The translations under genes were made by a program, and so were the position numbers. Source: Bacteroidales bacterium (GTDB lineage: Bacteria; Bacteroidota; Bacteroidia; Bacteroidales; F082). From it: DNA of 64,000 nt. Below are positions 26,572 through 36,081 of the stretch, one piece after another (the stretch's first letter is position 1; each line of letters starts with the position of its first letter). The notes beneath the pieces were generated by a model. It was not told the DNA's origin. It made no database searches and saw nothing but the letters and a program-made list of their open reading frames with translations. The stretch covers positions 1 through 64,000 of the forward strand of contig JAKIVD010000020.1 in the NCBI GenBank assembly GCA_021647205.1, written 5' to 3'.

Positions 26572-26809
26572 ATCTTGAAATCACAAACTGTGATCTCAAG
26601 TTTGGGAGGCAGGAGAAAACTACCCTTTGCCTTCACCAAACACGGTTCGCTGATGCTGGCAGGCAATAAAATACTTGCCCGAAAAATTGAACAAATGGAG
26701 GGGGATATATGACGACAAGTTCAAAATCGTTTTTTCAACCATCAGGCAATTAATGGAATCACCAAAAGTTTCAAAAAAGAAACCTTTGGGGTACAAAAAC
26801 AGAAAATAA
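26572..26809 (+). pseudogene. Decayed ORF6N-domain gene remnant
   Basis: Frame 26572 onward reads LKSQTVISSLGGRRKLPFAF, the core of the ORF6N DNA-binding domain, then continues TKHGSLMLAG. It appears to lose about 25 residues of the canonical domain, resumes as KILARKIEQMEGD and hits a TGA at 26711-26713. In another frame from about 26710 the sequence continues [19 protein letters not shown] and ends [10 protein letters not shown] with TAA at 26807-26809, matching the normal ORF6N C-terminal tail. The N-terminal part is missing. At least one frameshift, an internal deletion and a 5' truncation make it a pseudogene. It sits between the two mutase genes. Confidence 0.75.
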
Positions 26810-26819
26810 AATTGGTAAA

Positions 26820-28973
26820 ATGAAACCAAACTTCAAAAATATCGACATTTCGTTCAGCCCTGAAAATAAGCAAACTGTTGCTGATTGGAAACAAGAAAAC
26901 GGAATCAGTGACGAATGGAGAACCCCGGAACAAATTGATGTAAAAGCAGTGTACACCCGTGGGGACATAAAAAATGCCGGGCACCTCCATTTTGCCGCCG
27001 GAATTCCACCTTTTCTTCGAGGACCTTACTCAAGCATGTACGTTACCCGCCCCTGGACCATCAGGCAATATGCCGGCTTCTCGACAGCCGAAGAGTCCAA
27101 CGCTTTTTACCGCCGTAACCTGGCCGCAGGACAAAAAGGGCTTTCCGTGGCCTTCGATCTGGCAACACACCGTGGTTACGATTCCGACCACGAACGCGTG
27201 GTGGGCGATGTGGGAAAAGCCGGGGTGGCCATCGATTCCATCCTCGACATGAAACTACTGTTCAATGAAATCCCCTTGAACAAAATTTCTGTCTCAATGA
27301 CCATGAACGGCGCGGTACTTCCCGTCATGGCCTTTTACATTGTAACAGCGCTGGAGCAGGGCGTCAGGCCGGAAGACCTGGCAGGAACGATTCAAAACGA
27401 TATCCTGAAAGAGTTCATGGTCAGGAATACATATATTTATCCACCCGGGCCTTCCATGCGCATCATTGCCGATATTTTTGACTACACCGCACAGAACATG
27501 CCCAAATTCAACTCCATCTCCATTTCGGGCTACCACATTCAGGAAGCCGGCGGAACGGCAGACATTGAGCTGGCGTACACACTTGCCGATGGTTTGGACT
27601 ACATCCGGACGGGTTTGAAAACCGGTTTGAAAATTGATGAATTTGCTCCCCGGCTTTCGTTCTTCTGGGGACTGGGAATGAACCATTTTATGGAGATTGC
27701 CAAACTGCGTGCAGGCCGCATGTTGTGGGCAAAAATTGTGAAACAGTTCAACCCGAAAAACCCTAAATCCATGGCCCTGCGGACACATACACAGACTTCG
27801 GGCTGGAGCCTGACGGAGCAAGACCCCTTTAACAATGTGGCGCGAACCTGCGTCGAAGCCATGGGAGCCGTACTTGGTGGCACACAATCCCTGCACACCA
27901 ATGCCCTGGATGAAGCCATCGCTTTGCCCACGGATTTTTCGGCAAGGATTGCACGAAACACGCAAATCTATATTCAGGAAGAGACAGCAGTCTGCCGTTC
28001 GGTGGACCCCTGGGCGGGTTCATATTATGTGGAACACCTCACACAGGTACTGGCAAACAAAGCCTGGGAGTTGATTCAGGAAATTGAAGAAATGGGCGGC
28101 ATGTCGAAGGCCATCGAAACAGGATTGCCCAAAATGCGCATCGAAGAGGCTGCTGCCCGAAAGCAGGCACGCATCGACGCGCACAAAGACATCATTGTCG
28201 GTGTGAACAAATACCGCCTCGAAAAAGAAGACCCCATCGACACACTGGAAGTGGACAACACTGCCGTGCGCGAAGCCCAGTTGGGCCGCCTGGCAAAGTT
28301 GCGGGCAAACAGGGACGAAAAAAGTGTGCAGGCCAGCCTGGATGCCATGACCAAATCATGCGAAACCGGGCAGGGGAATTTGCTGGCCCTGGCCGTCGAT
28401 GCTGCAAAAAAACGCGCCAGTCTCGGGGAAATTTCGTATGCTTGCGAAAAAGTTTTTGGCAGGTACAAAGCAGTAATCAGATCAATTTCAGGCGTGTATT
28501 CAGCAGAAGCAGGAAAAGAAGAAAGTTTTAAAAAGGCACACCAACTGGCCGATCAGTTTGCGGAACTCGAAGGCCGGAGACCGCGCATTATGGTGGCCAA
28601 AATGGGGCAGGACGGTCACGACCGGGGAGCCAAAGTAGTGGCGACAGGCTATGCCGACATTGGTTTCGACGTGGATATCGGCCCCTTGTTTCAAACCCCT
28701 GCCGAAGCCGCCCGGCAAGCCGTTGAAAACGATGTGCACATCCTCGGGGTTTCGAGCCTCGCCGCCGGACACAAAACACTGGTCCCCCAGGTGATTGATG
28801 AACTACGGAAACAGGGCCGTGAAGATATAATGGTCATCGTGGGCGGGGTGATTCCGTCACAGGATTATCAGTTCCTTTACGATGCAGGGGTGGTGGCTGT
28901 TTTCGGCCCGGGAACGGTCATTTCCGAAGCCGGCACCCAAATGCTCGAACTGCTTATCAAAACAAGGAAGTAA
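26820..28973 (+). CDS. mutB: Methylmalonyl-CoA mutase large (catalytic) subunit
   Basis: A 717-residue adenosylcobalamin-dependent mutase. The N-terminal TIM barrel includes [18 protein letters not shown] and [17 protein letters not shown]. The C-terminal B12-binding domain carries the cobalamin His in [15 protein letters not shown] and later [14 protein letters not shown] and VGGVIP. Length and motifs match full-length MutB. It interconverts (R)-methylmalonyl-CoA and succinyl-CoA, linking the acyl-CoA carboxylase operon upstream to the TCA cycle or propionate formation. It starts 10 bases after the end of the ORF6N remnant, which separates it from mutA. Confidence 0.95.
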   Translation: MKPNFKNIDISFSPENKQTVADWKQENGISDEWRTPEQIDVKAVYTRGDIKNAGHLHFAAGIPPFLRGPYSSMYVTRPWTIRQYAGFSTAEESNAFYRRNLAAGQKGLSVAFDLATHRGYDSDHERVVGDVGKAGVAIDSILDMKLLFNEIPLNKISVSMTMNGAVLPVMAFYIVTALEQGVRPEDLAGTIQNDILKEFMVRNTYIYPPGPSMRIIADIFDYTAQNMPKFNSISISGYHIQEAGGTADIELAYTLADGLDYIRTGLKTGLKIDEFAPRLSFFWGLGMNHFMEIAKLRAGRMLWAKIVKQFNPKNPKSMALRTHTQTSGWSLTEQDPFNNVARTCVEAMGAVLGGTQSLHTNALDEAIALPTDFSARIARNTQIYIQEETAVCRSVDPWAGSYYVEHLTQVLANKAWELIQEIEEMGGMSKAIETGLPKMRIEEAAARKQARIDAHKDIIVGVNKYRLEKEDPIDTLEVDNTAVREAQLGRLAKLRANRDEKSVQASLDAMTKSCETGQGNLLALAVDAAKKRASLGEISYACEKVFGRYKAVIRSISGVYSAEAGKEESFKKAHQLADQFAELEGRRPRIMVAKMGQDGHDRGAKVVATGYADIGFDVDIGPLFQTPAEAARQAVENDVHILGVSSLAAGHKTLVPQVIDELRKQGREDIMVIVGGVIPSQDYQFLYDAGVVAVFGPGTVISEAGTQMLELLIKTRK

Positions 28974-29106
28974 GTATTGTGCCCAATTGCAGGCCCTGAT
29001 TTTATTCCCCGTTTATCGGGTGCAAGTTGTTTTGCCTCAGCTTCTAAATAAAGGTGTCCTTTTTTTTACTATTTTTGCACCCTTATTCTCACTAATACAC
29101 TTCATC

Positions 29107-29919
29107 ATGGAAAAGAAGAGGGTTCTTTATGTGAATCAAGAGATAATGCCCTATCTGCCTGAAACTCCTATGAGTAAAATAGGCCGGTACCTGCCTCAAA
29201 AAACACAGGAAAGAAACAAGGAAATCAGAACCTTTATGCCGCGTTATGGTGTAATCAACGAACGCAGAAACCAGCTTCATGAAGTGATTCGCCTCTCGGG
29301 CATGAACCTTATCATTGATGACATCGACCACCCTTTGATTATTAAAGTTGCTTCCATCCAACAAGCCAGAATGCAGGTTTATTTTATCGATAATGAAGAT
29401 TATTTTAAGCGGAAATTTATGTTCAAGGACAAGGATGATCTTTTCTTTAACGACAACGATGAACGCGCGATCTTTTTCTCGAAGGGTGTTTTGGAGACGG
29501 TTAAAAAACTGGGGTGGGTCCCCGATGTGATTCACTGCCACGGCTGGTTCTCAAGCCTTGTGCCTTTGTTCGTACGGACAGCCTACAAAGACAGCCCGAT
29601 CTTTCAGGAGGCCAGGATAATTTTTTCGTTGTACAATGATGATTTTTCCGAACGATTCAGGAAAGGATACGAGCAGAAAGTTATTATGAGTGGTTTGTCA
29701 AAAGATGACTTTGGGCAATTTTTAAATGGTGATTACGTTTCGCTGATGAAGGGCGCGATCGACAGGTCGGATGCGTTAATTTTGGGCAGTCCCGAAATCA
29801 ATGCTGAAATCTTAGCATATGCAAAAACTTCAGGGAAACCAATCCTCGATTTTATAGACAATGAAGATTATTTTGATACCTACAATGAGTTTTATGACAA
29901 GATTATCGAAGGTAATTAG
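29107..29919 (+). CDS. Glycogen/starch synthase-like half protein (GT5 N-terminal domain)
   Basis: A 270-residue protein aligning with only the N-terminal Rossmann half of glycogen synthases: KRVLYVNQEIMPYLPETPMSK at the start, FMPRYGVINERRNQLHEVIR, and VIHCHGWFSSLVPLF. The C-terminal nucleotide-sugar half is absent and the usual KTGGL substrate loop is not conserved, so glycogen synthesis is doubtful. From memory this short form is conserved in Bacteroidota next to pantothenate genes and a DUF4270 gene. Its real role is unknown. A TATTTTTG box lies at 29070-29077. The next gene overlaps its end by 26 bases. Confidence 0.8.
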   Translation: MEKKRVLYVNQEIMPYLPETPMSKIGRYLPQKTQERNKEIRTFMPRYGVINERRNQLHEVIRLSGMNLIIDDIDHPLIIKVASIQQARMQVYFIDNEDYFKRKFMFKDKDDLFFNDNDERAIFFSKGVLETVKKLGWVPDVIHCHGWFSSLVPLFVRTAYKDSPIFQEARIIFSLYNDDFSERFRKGYEQKVIMSGLSKDDFGQFLNGDYVSLMKGAIDRSDALILGSPEINAEILAYAKTSGKPILDFIDNEDYFDTYNEFYDKIIEGN

Positions 29920-31243
29920 TTCGTTTGTAAAACATCCGTATTTTCTCATCCTTTTTTCTCTGCTATACTTTTTCTCTTCCTGTTCGAAACCTGCCGGAAA
30001 AATTGGCGGGGTTATTCAGCCTGAACAAAGTAAGCTCGATGTTTACTGGTCGGATACCAGCACCGTTTTTGCCTATTCCCTTCCTGACGATTCCATTAAG
30101 ACGGACGAAAAGTCAAAAAGTTTACTGGGCAGCGTAATGGATCCCGTATTTGGCAGTTCGGTGGCAGGGATTTATTCTCAGTTTAAACTGTCTGTCAGCG
30201 GCCAGGATTTTGGTGAAAATCCCGTACTGGATTCCCTGGTACTTCAATTGTATTACAATGGCAGCTCCTATGGCGACACCAATACGCCACTCGTTGTGCA
30301 TGCCTACGAAATGTTGGAGGGGATTGACTTTCTTGAAGATTATTATTCAAATACGGTAATCCCGGTGGCTTCAACTGATTATGCAAATTTTGAATTTGTT
30401 CCCCGTCCGAAAGACAGTTTGGTGATTGACGGGGACACCCTGCCACCAATGCTCCGGATCCGGCTAAGCGATGCCAGTACAGATTTAGGATATAAATTTT
30501 TGAATGCGGACACTTCGGTTTTAAGCAACAGCGATGCTTTCGTTGAATTTTTTAAGGGCCTGTATTTAGTTACAGAGCCGGTGAGCGAGGGCGGTTCGAT
30601 AAGCTATTTTGATTTAATCAGCAGATATTCAACCCTGATATTGTATTACCAGAATGACACAACCGACTCTTTAAGTTTTGACTTTATCATTGACCAGTTC
30701 ACTCCGCGGTTTAATAAATTCGAACACGATTTCGCCAAAGGGAGCAGCGAGTTTAAGGCCCAGGTAATCAACAGGGATACTTCGCTCGGAGTACAAAAAT
30801 TTTATACGCAGGGAATTGCCGGGGTAAAGTCGATTGTCAGGTTCCCGAAAATCCGGAACTGGGCCAGGCTGGGAAATATCGCCATTAATGAGGCCAAACT
30901 GGTGCTGAGCGGATATGAAGAAGACCCGTACAATGGTGCACCTCCGCTGTTGGCCCTGGTTGAAATTCAGGAAGACGGGACCTACCTGCCTTTAATCGAC
31001 GAACAGGAAGGTGCCTTCTTTTTTGACGGGAATTATAAATCCTCAACCAACAGTTACACTTTCAGGGTTACGCGCCATGTTCAATCACTGATTAGTGACA
31101 CAACAAAACCCAACAACGGTATGTACCTTTTTGTCAGGGGCGAGTCGGTGATACCTGAACGTTTCGTTTTTAACGGACCCCAGCCTGAAGCTGATACGGC
31201 CCTTCCATTCAGGCTGGAGATTATTTATACGGAACTTAAGTAG
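29894..31243 (+). CDS. DUF4270 family lipoprotein
   Basis: A 449-residue protein with a lipoprotein signal (hydrophobic FLILFSLLYFF followed by lipobox FSSC). The DUF4270 pattern follows: an early segment on stored conformations (YSLPDDSIKTDEKSKSLLGS, then DPVFGSS) and beta-rich repeats ending in FRLEIIYTELK. It is probably anchored in the outer membrane or periplasm; the biochemical role is unknown. ATG codons at 29885 and 29894 are both possible; I prefer 29894, giving a compact signal peptide. Either start overlaps the glycogen-synthase-like gene, so the two are probably coupled. Confidence 0.8.
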   Translation: MTRLSKVISSFVKHPYFLILFSLLYFFSSCSKPAGKIGGVIQPEQSKLDVYWSDTSTVFAYSLPDDSIKTDEKSKSLLGSVMDPVFGSSVAGIYSQFKLSVSGQDFGENPVLDSLVLQLYYNGSSYGDTNTPLVVHAYEMLEGIDFLEDYYSNTVIPVASTDYANFEFVPRPKDSLVIDGDTLPPMLRIRLSDASTDLGYKFLNADTSVLSNSDAFVEFFKGLYLVTEPVSEGGSISYFDLISRYSTLILYYQNDTTDSLSFDFIIDQFTPRFNKFEHDFAKGSSEFKAQVINRDTSLGVQKFYTQGIAGVKSIVRFPKIRNWARLGNIAINEAKLVLSGYEEDPYNGAPPLLALVEIQEDGTYLPLIDEQEGAFFFDGNYKSSTNSYTFRVTRHVQSLISDTTKPNNGMYLFVRGESVIPERFVFNGPQPEADTALPFRLEIIYTELK

Positions 31244-31363
31244 GCCGCCGGAACTTTTTTACCGAATTGCCTCGCACGATTTCCCTTGTTCCGGTTCATT
31301 GACACCATGCAAAGAAATCTAAAACCTTTGTAAAAGACATCCTGAAAGTTATGATGGTTTTTA

Positions 31364-31371
31364 TACTTTTG
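31364..31371 (+). promoter_or_regulatory. -7 element for glmS
   Basis: TACTTTTG, a full TAnnTTTG match, 21 bases before the glmS ATG. A TTTG -33 element at the expected distance is not evident. Confidence 0.4.
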
Positions 31372-31392
31372 CCCTGCTAAAAAACAAACATT

Positions 31393-33231
31393 ATGTGTGG
31401 AATTGTTGCCTATCTGGGACCAAAACAAGCCTATCCTATTCTGATAAAAGGACTACAACGACTCGAATACAGGGGCTATGACAGTGCAGGAGTCGCACTG
31501 CTGAACGGTGGCCTTGAGATTCATAAGTCAAAAGGGAAGGTTTCCAAACTTGAAGAATATGTAAAAGACAAAAACCTGTCGGGTACAATTGGCATCGCCC
31601 ATACCCGCTGGGCAACACACGGCGAACCGAACCAAACCAATGCACATCCCCATTTTTCGCAGACTAAATCATTGGCCATAATCCACAATGGCATTATCGA
31701 AAACTATTCAACAATAAAAGAAGAGTTAATCAGCAGGGGCTACCGTTTTGATTCTGACACAGATACCGAAGTGCTCATTAACCTTATCGAGGACATTCAG
31801 ATTAACGAAAAAGTGCTGCTGGATGAAGCCGTCCGGATTGCACTCAACCAGGTTGTTGGTGCCTACGCCATTGTTGTGCTTTCGGTGCACCACCCCAACA
31901 CTTTAATTGTTGCCCGCAAAGGCAGCCCACTGGTTATTGGTATCGGGAAAGACGAATACTTCGTTGCCTCCGATGCCACCCCTATTATTGAGTACACCAA
32001 AAACGTGATTTATCTCGAAGACGAACAGGTGGCTGTTTTGTCAAGAAACGAAGAGCTCAAGCTGAGGAGTATCAAAAACAAGGTCATCACACCCTACATT
32101 CAGGAACTTGAATGGAATTTAAATGAGCTGGAAAAAGGAGGCTACGATCATTTTATGCTCAAGGAAATCTACGAACAGCCCCGCTCAATAAAAGACAGCA
32201 TGCGCGGGAGGTTAAATGCCCATAAAGGAATTATCTCCCTCGGCGGCATCAGGGATTACGAACAAAAAATGTCGCAAGCAAAGCGGATAATTATTATTGC
32301 ATGCGGTACTTCGTGGCATGCCGGACTGGTTGGCGAATATTTGTTTGAAGACCTGGCGCGCATCCCGGTTGAGGTAGAGTATGCTTCCGAATTCAGGTAC
32401 CGCAACCCGATTATTGATGAAAATGATGTGGTGTTGGCCATCTCGCAATCGGGCGAAACCGCCGATACGCTTGCAGCCATCGAAATGGCCAAACAGAAAG
32501 GGGCCACCATCCTCGGTATTTGTAATGTGGTTGGGTCTTCTATTCCCAGGGCATCGCATGCAGGATCGTACACCCATGCCGGTCCTGAAATCGGGGTGGC
32601 TTCAACAAAAGCATTTACCGCCCAGGTTACCATTCTTACTTTAATGGCTCTTCGAATGGCACAAATAAAAGGAAGCATTCCAAAGTCGAAGTTTATGCAA
32701 CTGCTGAACGAACTGGAACATTTACCTGAAAAAGTGGAAGAAACACTTGAGGACGACGGAATAATCATGGAGATAGCCAAAAAGTACCAAAATGCAAGCA
32801 ACTTTCTGTACCTCGGCAGGGGCTACAATTTCCCGGTCGCCCTCGAAGGCGCCTTAAAACTAAAAGAAATCTCCTACATCCATGCCGAAGGTTATCCCGC
32901 TGCCGAGATGAAACACGGCCCGATTGCATTGATTGATGAAAATATGCCGGTTGTAATTATCGCCACCAAAAAAGGTATTTACGAAAAAGTGATCAGCAAT
33001 ATTCAGGAAGTAAAAGCCCGCGAAGGAAAAGTGATTGCCATTGTTACAGAACACGATACGACCGTAAAAAATATTGCCGATTACGTGATTGAAATACCGG
33101 AAACGGAAGAAATGCTGGTACCCATTCTGGCCACCATCCCCTTACAAAAACTGGCATATTACATTGCTATTTTGCGGGGGTGTGATGTCGATCAGCCCCG
33201 AAACCTGGCCAAATCGGTTACGGTAGAATAA
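31393..33231 (+). CDS. glmS: Glutamine-fructose-6-phosphate aminotransferase (isomerizing)
   Basis: A 612-residue enzyme making glucosamine-6-phosphate from fructose-6-phosphate and glutamine, the first committed step to peptidoglycan and LPS amino sugars. The N-terminal glutaminase has the catalytic Cys2 after Met removal (MCGIVAYLG), plus HTRWATHGEP and HNGIIEN. Two SIS isomerase domains follow, with CGTSWHAG, SQSGETADTLAA and a terminal NLAKSVTVE. Length is canonical. No glmS ribozyme is apparent upstream, as expected outside Firmicutes. It converges with purE. Confidence 0.97.
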   Translation: MCGIVAYLGPKQAYPILIKGLQRLEYRGYDSAGVALLNGGLEIHKSKGKVSKLEEYVKDKNLSGTIGIAHTRWATHGEPNQTNAHPHFSQTKSLAIIHNGIIENYSTIKEELISRGYRFDSDTDTEVLINLIEDIQINEKVLLDEAVRIALNQVVGAYAIVVLSVHHPNTLIVARKGSPLVIGIGKDEYFVASDATPIIEYTKNVIYLEDEQVAVLSRNEELKLRSIKNKVITPYIQELEWNLNELEKGGYDHFMLKEIYEQPRSIKDSMRGRLNAHKGIISLGGIRDYEQKMSQAKRIIIIACGTSWHAGLVGEYLFEDLARIPVEVEYASEFRYRNPIIDENDVVLAISQSGETADTLAAIEMAKQKGATILGICNVVGSSIPRASHAGSYTHAGPEIGVASTKAFTAQVTILTLMALRMAQIKGSIPKSKFMQLLNELEHLPEKVEETLEDDGIIMEIAKKYQNASNFLYLGRGYNFPVALEGALKLKEISYIHAEGYPAAEMKHGPIALIDENMPVVIIATKKGIYEKVISNIQEVKAREGKVIAIVTEHDTTVKNIADYVIEIPETEEMLVPILATIPLQKLAYYIAILRGCDVDQPRNLAKSVTVE

Positions 33232-33276
33232 GCAATAAATCAGGTTTTTCCCCTGATAAATTCCTGGCGGGAAGGA

Positions 33277-33783
33277 TCAGTTTGTTTTAAACCGGTACTG
33301 CACCCGGGTAAGTTCTTCGTTGGCCTTCACGATTTTTTGTTTCAGGCCTTCCTTGTAATTCTTCATTTTATTCATCATTTCACTGTCTCCCGTTGCCAGC
33401 ATCTGTCCTGCAAGGATAGCGGCATTGAGCGCACCGTTTATCCCAACTGTGGCCACCGGGATGCCGGGGGGCATTTGCACAATGGCCAGCAAAGCATCCA
33501 TGCCGTCGAGGCTGGCATTGATGGGCACACCAATGACCGGCACTGCCGTCATGGATGCAATAACCCCGGGCAGGTGGGCGGCCATCCCGGCGCCGGCAAT
33601 AATTACTTTGATACCATCGGCTTCTGCGTTTTTTGCGAATATTTCTACTGCTTCGGGTGTCCGGTGGGCCGAAAGGGCATTCATCCCGAAGGGGATTTCC
33701 ATCTCGTCGAAAAACTGTGCCGCCTTTTCCATGACTTTCAGGTCGGAAGTGCTACCCATAATAATACTAACAATTGCTTTCAT
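33277..33783 (-). CDS. purE: N5-carboxyaminoimidazole ribonucleotide mutase
   Basis: A 168-residue class I PurE. The substrate-binding GSTSDLKVMEKAA is at residues 10-22, SAHRTPE includes the catalytic-type His, and GAGMAAHLPGVIA follows. It interconverts N5-CAIR and CAIR in purine synthesis. The purK partner is not in the window. It is divergently transcribed from hpt, which works in purine salvage, with a 108-base shared upstream region. Confidence 0.95.
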   Translation of the reverse strand: MKAIVSIIMGSTSDLKVMEKAAQFFDEMEIPFGMNALSAHRTPEAVEIFAKNAEADGIKVIIAGAGMAAHLPGVIASMTAVPVIGVPINASLDGMDALLAIVQMPPGIPVATVGINGALNAAILAGQMLATGDSEMMNKMKNYKEGLKQKIVKANEELTRVQYRFKTN

Positions 33784-33836
33784 ATTTTCTCCTTGAACAT
33801 GAATTATTTGAATTCAGCAAAAATAACAAAATGGAT

Positions 33837-33866
33837 GTTGAAACTAAGCGCTAAATTTTATCTTTG
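33837..33866 (+). promoter_or_regulatory. Promoter of hpt-adk
   Basis: GTTG at 33837-33840 and TATCTTTG at 33859-33866, 18 bases apart, fit the TTTG/TAnnTTTG pattern closely. The hpt ATG follows 25 bases later. Confidence 0.5.
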
Positions 33867-33891
33867 TAAATCATTCATCCCTGACCAATCA

Positions 33892-34428
33892 ATGAAAAAA
33901 ATAAAAATACACGACAAGTTTTTTGAGCCATTTATCCCTTTCGAAAAAATTGATGCCGCCATTGGGCAGATGGCTGATAAAATAAACAGCGACATGGCAG
34001 GTAAAACCCCGCTGTTTTTGGTTATCCTGAACGGATCGTTCATGTTTGCCGCTGATTTGTTCAAAAAACTGGACATGAACTGCGAAATAAGTTTTATCAA
34101 ACTGGCCTCTTATTCGGGAACGCAATCTACCGAAAACGTGAAAGAACTGATTGGGCTGGATGAATCATTCAAGGACCGGCATGTCATTATTGTGGAGGAT
34201 ATTATCGATTCGGGGATTACACTCGAAATGGTGTTGAACAGCCTGAAAGAAATGGATGCTGCCAGTGTGCAAATTGCCACGCTACTGTTCAAACCCAAAG
34301 CTTTCCGAAAGGATTACACTATCGAATACATTGGTCTTGAAATTCCAAATGATTTTATTGTTGGCTATGGCCTGGATTACGACAAGCAGGGCAGGAACTA
34401 CAAAGACATTTACAAAATTGTTGAATAA
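33892..34428 (+). CDS. hpt: Hypoxanthine phosphoribosyltransferase
   Basis: A 178-residue purine salvage enzyme. The PRPP-binding motif VIIVEDIIDSGITL is conserved. The early ILNGSFMFAADLF loop and the terminal IPNDFIVGYGLDY hood motif are typical of HPRT. The ATG at 33892 gives the canonical length. The frame is open 185 codons upstream, but that part is antisense to purE and not protein-like. It precedes the adenylate kinase gene by 15 bases on the same strand, so the two probably form a purine-nucleotide operon. Confidence 0.95.
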   Translation: MKKIKIHDKFFEPFIPFEKIDAAIGQMADKINSDMAGKTPLFLVILNGSFMFAADLFKKLDMNCEISFIKLASYSGTQSTENVKELIGLDESFKDRHVIIVEDIIDSGITLEMVLNSLKEMDAASVQIATLLFKPKAFRKDYTIEYIGLEIPNDFIVGYGLDYDKQGRNYKDIYKIVE

Positions 34429-34443
34429 ATAAACCTCAGAAAT

Positions 34444-35613
34444 ATGTTGAATATTGCGTTATTCGGCCCCCCCGGCGCAGGCAAAGGCACACAGTCGGAA
34501 AAGCTGCTTCAGAAATACAAGCTGACCTACATTTCCACCGGCGACATGTTGCGTTCGGAGATTGCCGAAGGATCACCCCTCGGCCTTGAAGCAAAATCGA
34601 TTATTGCCAAAGGAGGGCTGGTTTCCGACGAACTGATTGTGCGGATTATTGAAAAGAAAATCCGGACAAACCCCGATTCGAAAGGGATACTTTTTGACGG
34701 TTTCCCGCGCACAATCGTGCAAGCCTACATTCTTGAAGGCCTCCTGCTCAAACTAAATTCCTCGCTGGACTGTATGGTAAGCCTTGACGTTCCCGAAAAG
34801 GAATTGATCGAACGGTTGCTGCACAGATCGAAAACATCGGGCCGTTCTGATGACTCGCTCGATGTTATCAAAGTAAGGTTGAAAGAATATGAGGACAAAA
34901 CAAAACCGGTCGCCGATTTCTACGATAAAAGGGGCAAGTATTTTAAAATAAACGGTGTTGGCGAAATTGATAAGATCTTTGAAAACATCATCAAGGTTGT
35001 TGAGAAAAACAGGAAAAAGGAATTCACGAATATTGTTTTGCTCGGCAAGCCCGGATCGGGAAAAGGCACACAGGGAAAACTGCTTGCAGAAAAGCACAAC
35101 CTGGTGTACATCTCCACCGGTAAGATGTTGAGGAAGGAAATTGACGATGGTACCGAAATTGGGAAACAGGTTGCCCCGTTTATGCAAAAAGGGGAGATTG
35201 TGCCCGATGAAATCCCGATTAAAATGATTGAGCAAAAAATGGAGGCAAACCCCCACGCCAACGGATTTATCTTTAAAGGTTTTCCACGTACCATCGTTCA
35301 GGCTTACATCCTTGACGGCCTGCTCAAGCGTGTCGGGATGAGTGTTTCGGGCATGATCGAAATAAGGCTCTCTACCCTGGAAGCAATCAAGCGCCTGTCG
35401 CAACGCGCAAAAACAGACCGGAAAAGAGCTTACGACGAAACCACGGAATTAATTATCAACCGGCTTGAGCAGTACAACAAAAAAACGGTCCCGGTTTCTG
35501 ATTACTACAAAAAACAGCAAAAGTTTTATTCGGTAAAAGGTGATGGCAGCGAGCAAAAAGTATTCGACAGGCTTTCGGCAATGATCGAAGAAATAAGCAG
35601 GGGGAATTATTAG
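34444..35613 (+). CDS. adk: Tandem double-domain adenylate kinase
   Basis: A 389-residue protein made of two adenylate kinase domains head to tail (about residues 1-190 and 195-389). Normal bacterial Adk has one. Domain 1 keeps everything: P-loop GPPGAGKGT (8-16), TGDMLR (32-37), DGFPRT with Asp85 and a short lid with RSDD. Domain 2 keeps the P-loop GKPGSGKGT (201-209), but TGDMLR reads TGKMLR (225-230), the Mg-positioning Asp is Lys278 (KGFPRT) and the lid DD pair is lost. The second half is therefore probably catalytically weak or regulatory (inference). Both domains have short, zinc-free lids. The reaction is ATP + AMP to 2 ADP in the cytoplasm. Confidence 0.92.
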   Translation: MLNIALFGPPGAGKGTQSEKLLQKYKLTYISTGDMLRSEIAEGSPLGLEAKSIIAKGGLVSDELIVRIIEKKIRTNPDSKGILFDGFPRTIVQAYILEGLLLKLNSSLDCMVSLDVPEKELIERLLHRSKTSGRSDDSLDVIKVRLKEYEDKTKPVADFYDKRGKYFKINGVGEIDKIFENIIKVVEKNRKKEFTNIVLLGKPGSGKGTQGKLLAEKHNLVYISTGKMLRKEIDDGTEIGKQVAPFMQKGEIVPDEIPIKMIEQKMEANPHANGFIFKGFPRTIVQAYILDGLLKRVGMSVSGMIEIRLSTLEAIKRLSQRAKTDRKRAYDETTELIINRLEQYNKKTVPVSDYYKKQQKFYSVKGDGSEQKVFDRLSAMIEEISRGNY

Positions 35614-35680
35614 ACCTGGCCCTGAAGGGTCTTCTGGGAACAGCCTTGAAGCGGTGCCATACGTCCCAAAAACACAAAAA

Positions 35681-35713
35681 AGCTGTCCCCTATCAGGCGG
35701 ACAGCTTTTTTTT
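35681..35713. terminator. Bidirectional intrinsic terminator between adk and rpmB
   Basis: An 8-bp perfect stem, AGCTGTCC (35681-35688) and GGACAGCT (35699-35706), is flanked by an A-run on the left and a T-run (to 35713) on the right. It therefore works for both converging genes. This is the clearest intrinsic terminator in the window. Confidence 0.85.
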
Positions 35714-35729
35714 AAAGAAAATATTTTGT

Positions 35730-35969
35730 TTAAGCCTTGTAAAAACCTTTGGCGGCTGCATCTTTCAATGCATCAGCAATCCCCTTTTTGTTAATGATAC
35801 GGATGCCATTGGCACTCACCATTAATTTAATCCACTTGTCTTCTTCTGGTACGTAAAACCTTTTTGAATGCAAATTCGGGTGAAACTTTCTTTTCGTTTT
35901 ACTGTGCGAGTGGGAAACATTGTTTCCTGAAATCACTTTCTTTCCTGTTATCTGACAAATTCGCGACAT
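35730..35969 (-). CDS. rpmB: 50S ribosomal protein L28
   Basis: A 79-residue basic protein starting MSRICQITGKKVISGNNVSH and containing KRKFHPNLHSKRF, canonical L28. It binds 23S rRNA in the large subunit. In many Bacteroidota rpmB is followed by rpmG; here it stands alone and faces the terminator shared with adk. A minus-strand TTTG followed after about 20 bases by GTTCTTTG lies 45-75 bases upstream and may be its promoter. Confidence 0.95.
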   Translation of the reverse strand: MSRICQITGKKVISGNNVSHSHSKTKRKFHPNLHSKRFYVPEEDKWIKLMVSANGIRIINKKGIADALKDAAAKGFYKA

Positions 35970-36081
35970 TTTATCTTTGTTTTTTCGGGTTCAAAAAATG
36001 GAGTGCAAAGAACGGAATAATTTTTCAATTGGACAAACGATTGGAAATATTTTATTGGGGAGAAATATTTTGCTGTTCTGC

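Noticed and set aside
24721-28973. mutA and mutB as a single mutase gene interrupted by the ORF6N remnant
   Set aside because: MutA lacks the B12 His motif and both proteins have full-length mutase architecture; they are the two usual subunits.
33337-33891. 185-codon N-terminal extension of hpt
   Set aside because: Antisense to purE and unlike any HPRT; the ATG at 33892 gives canonical length and sits 25 bases after a promoter box.
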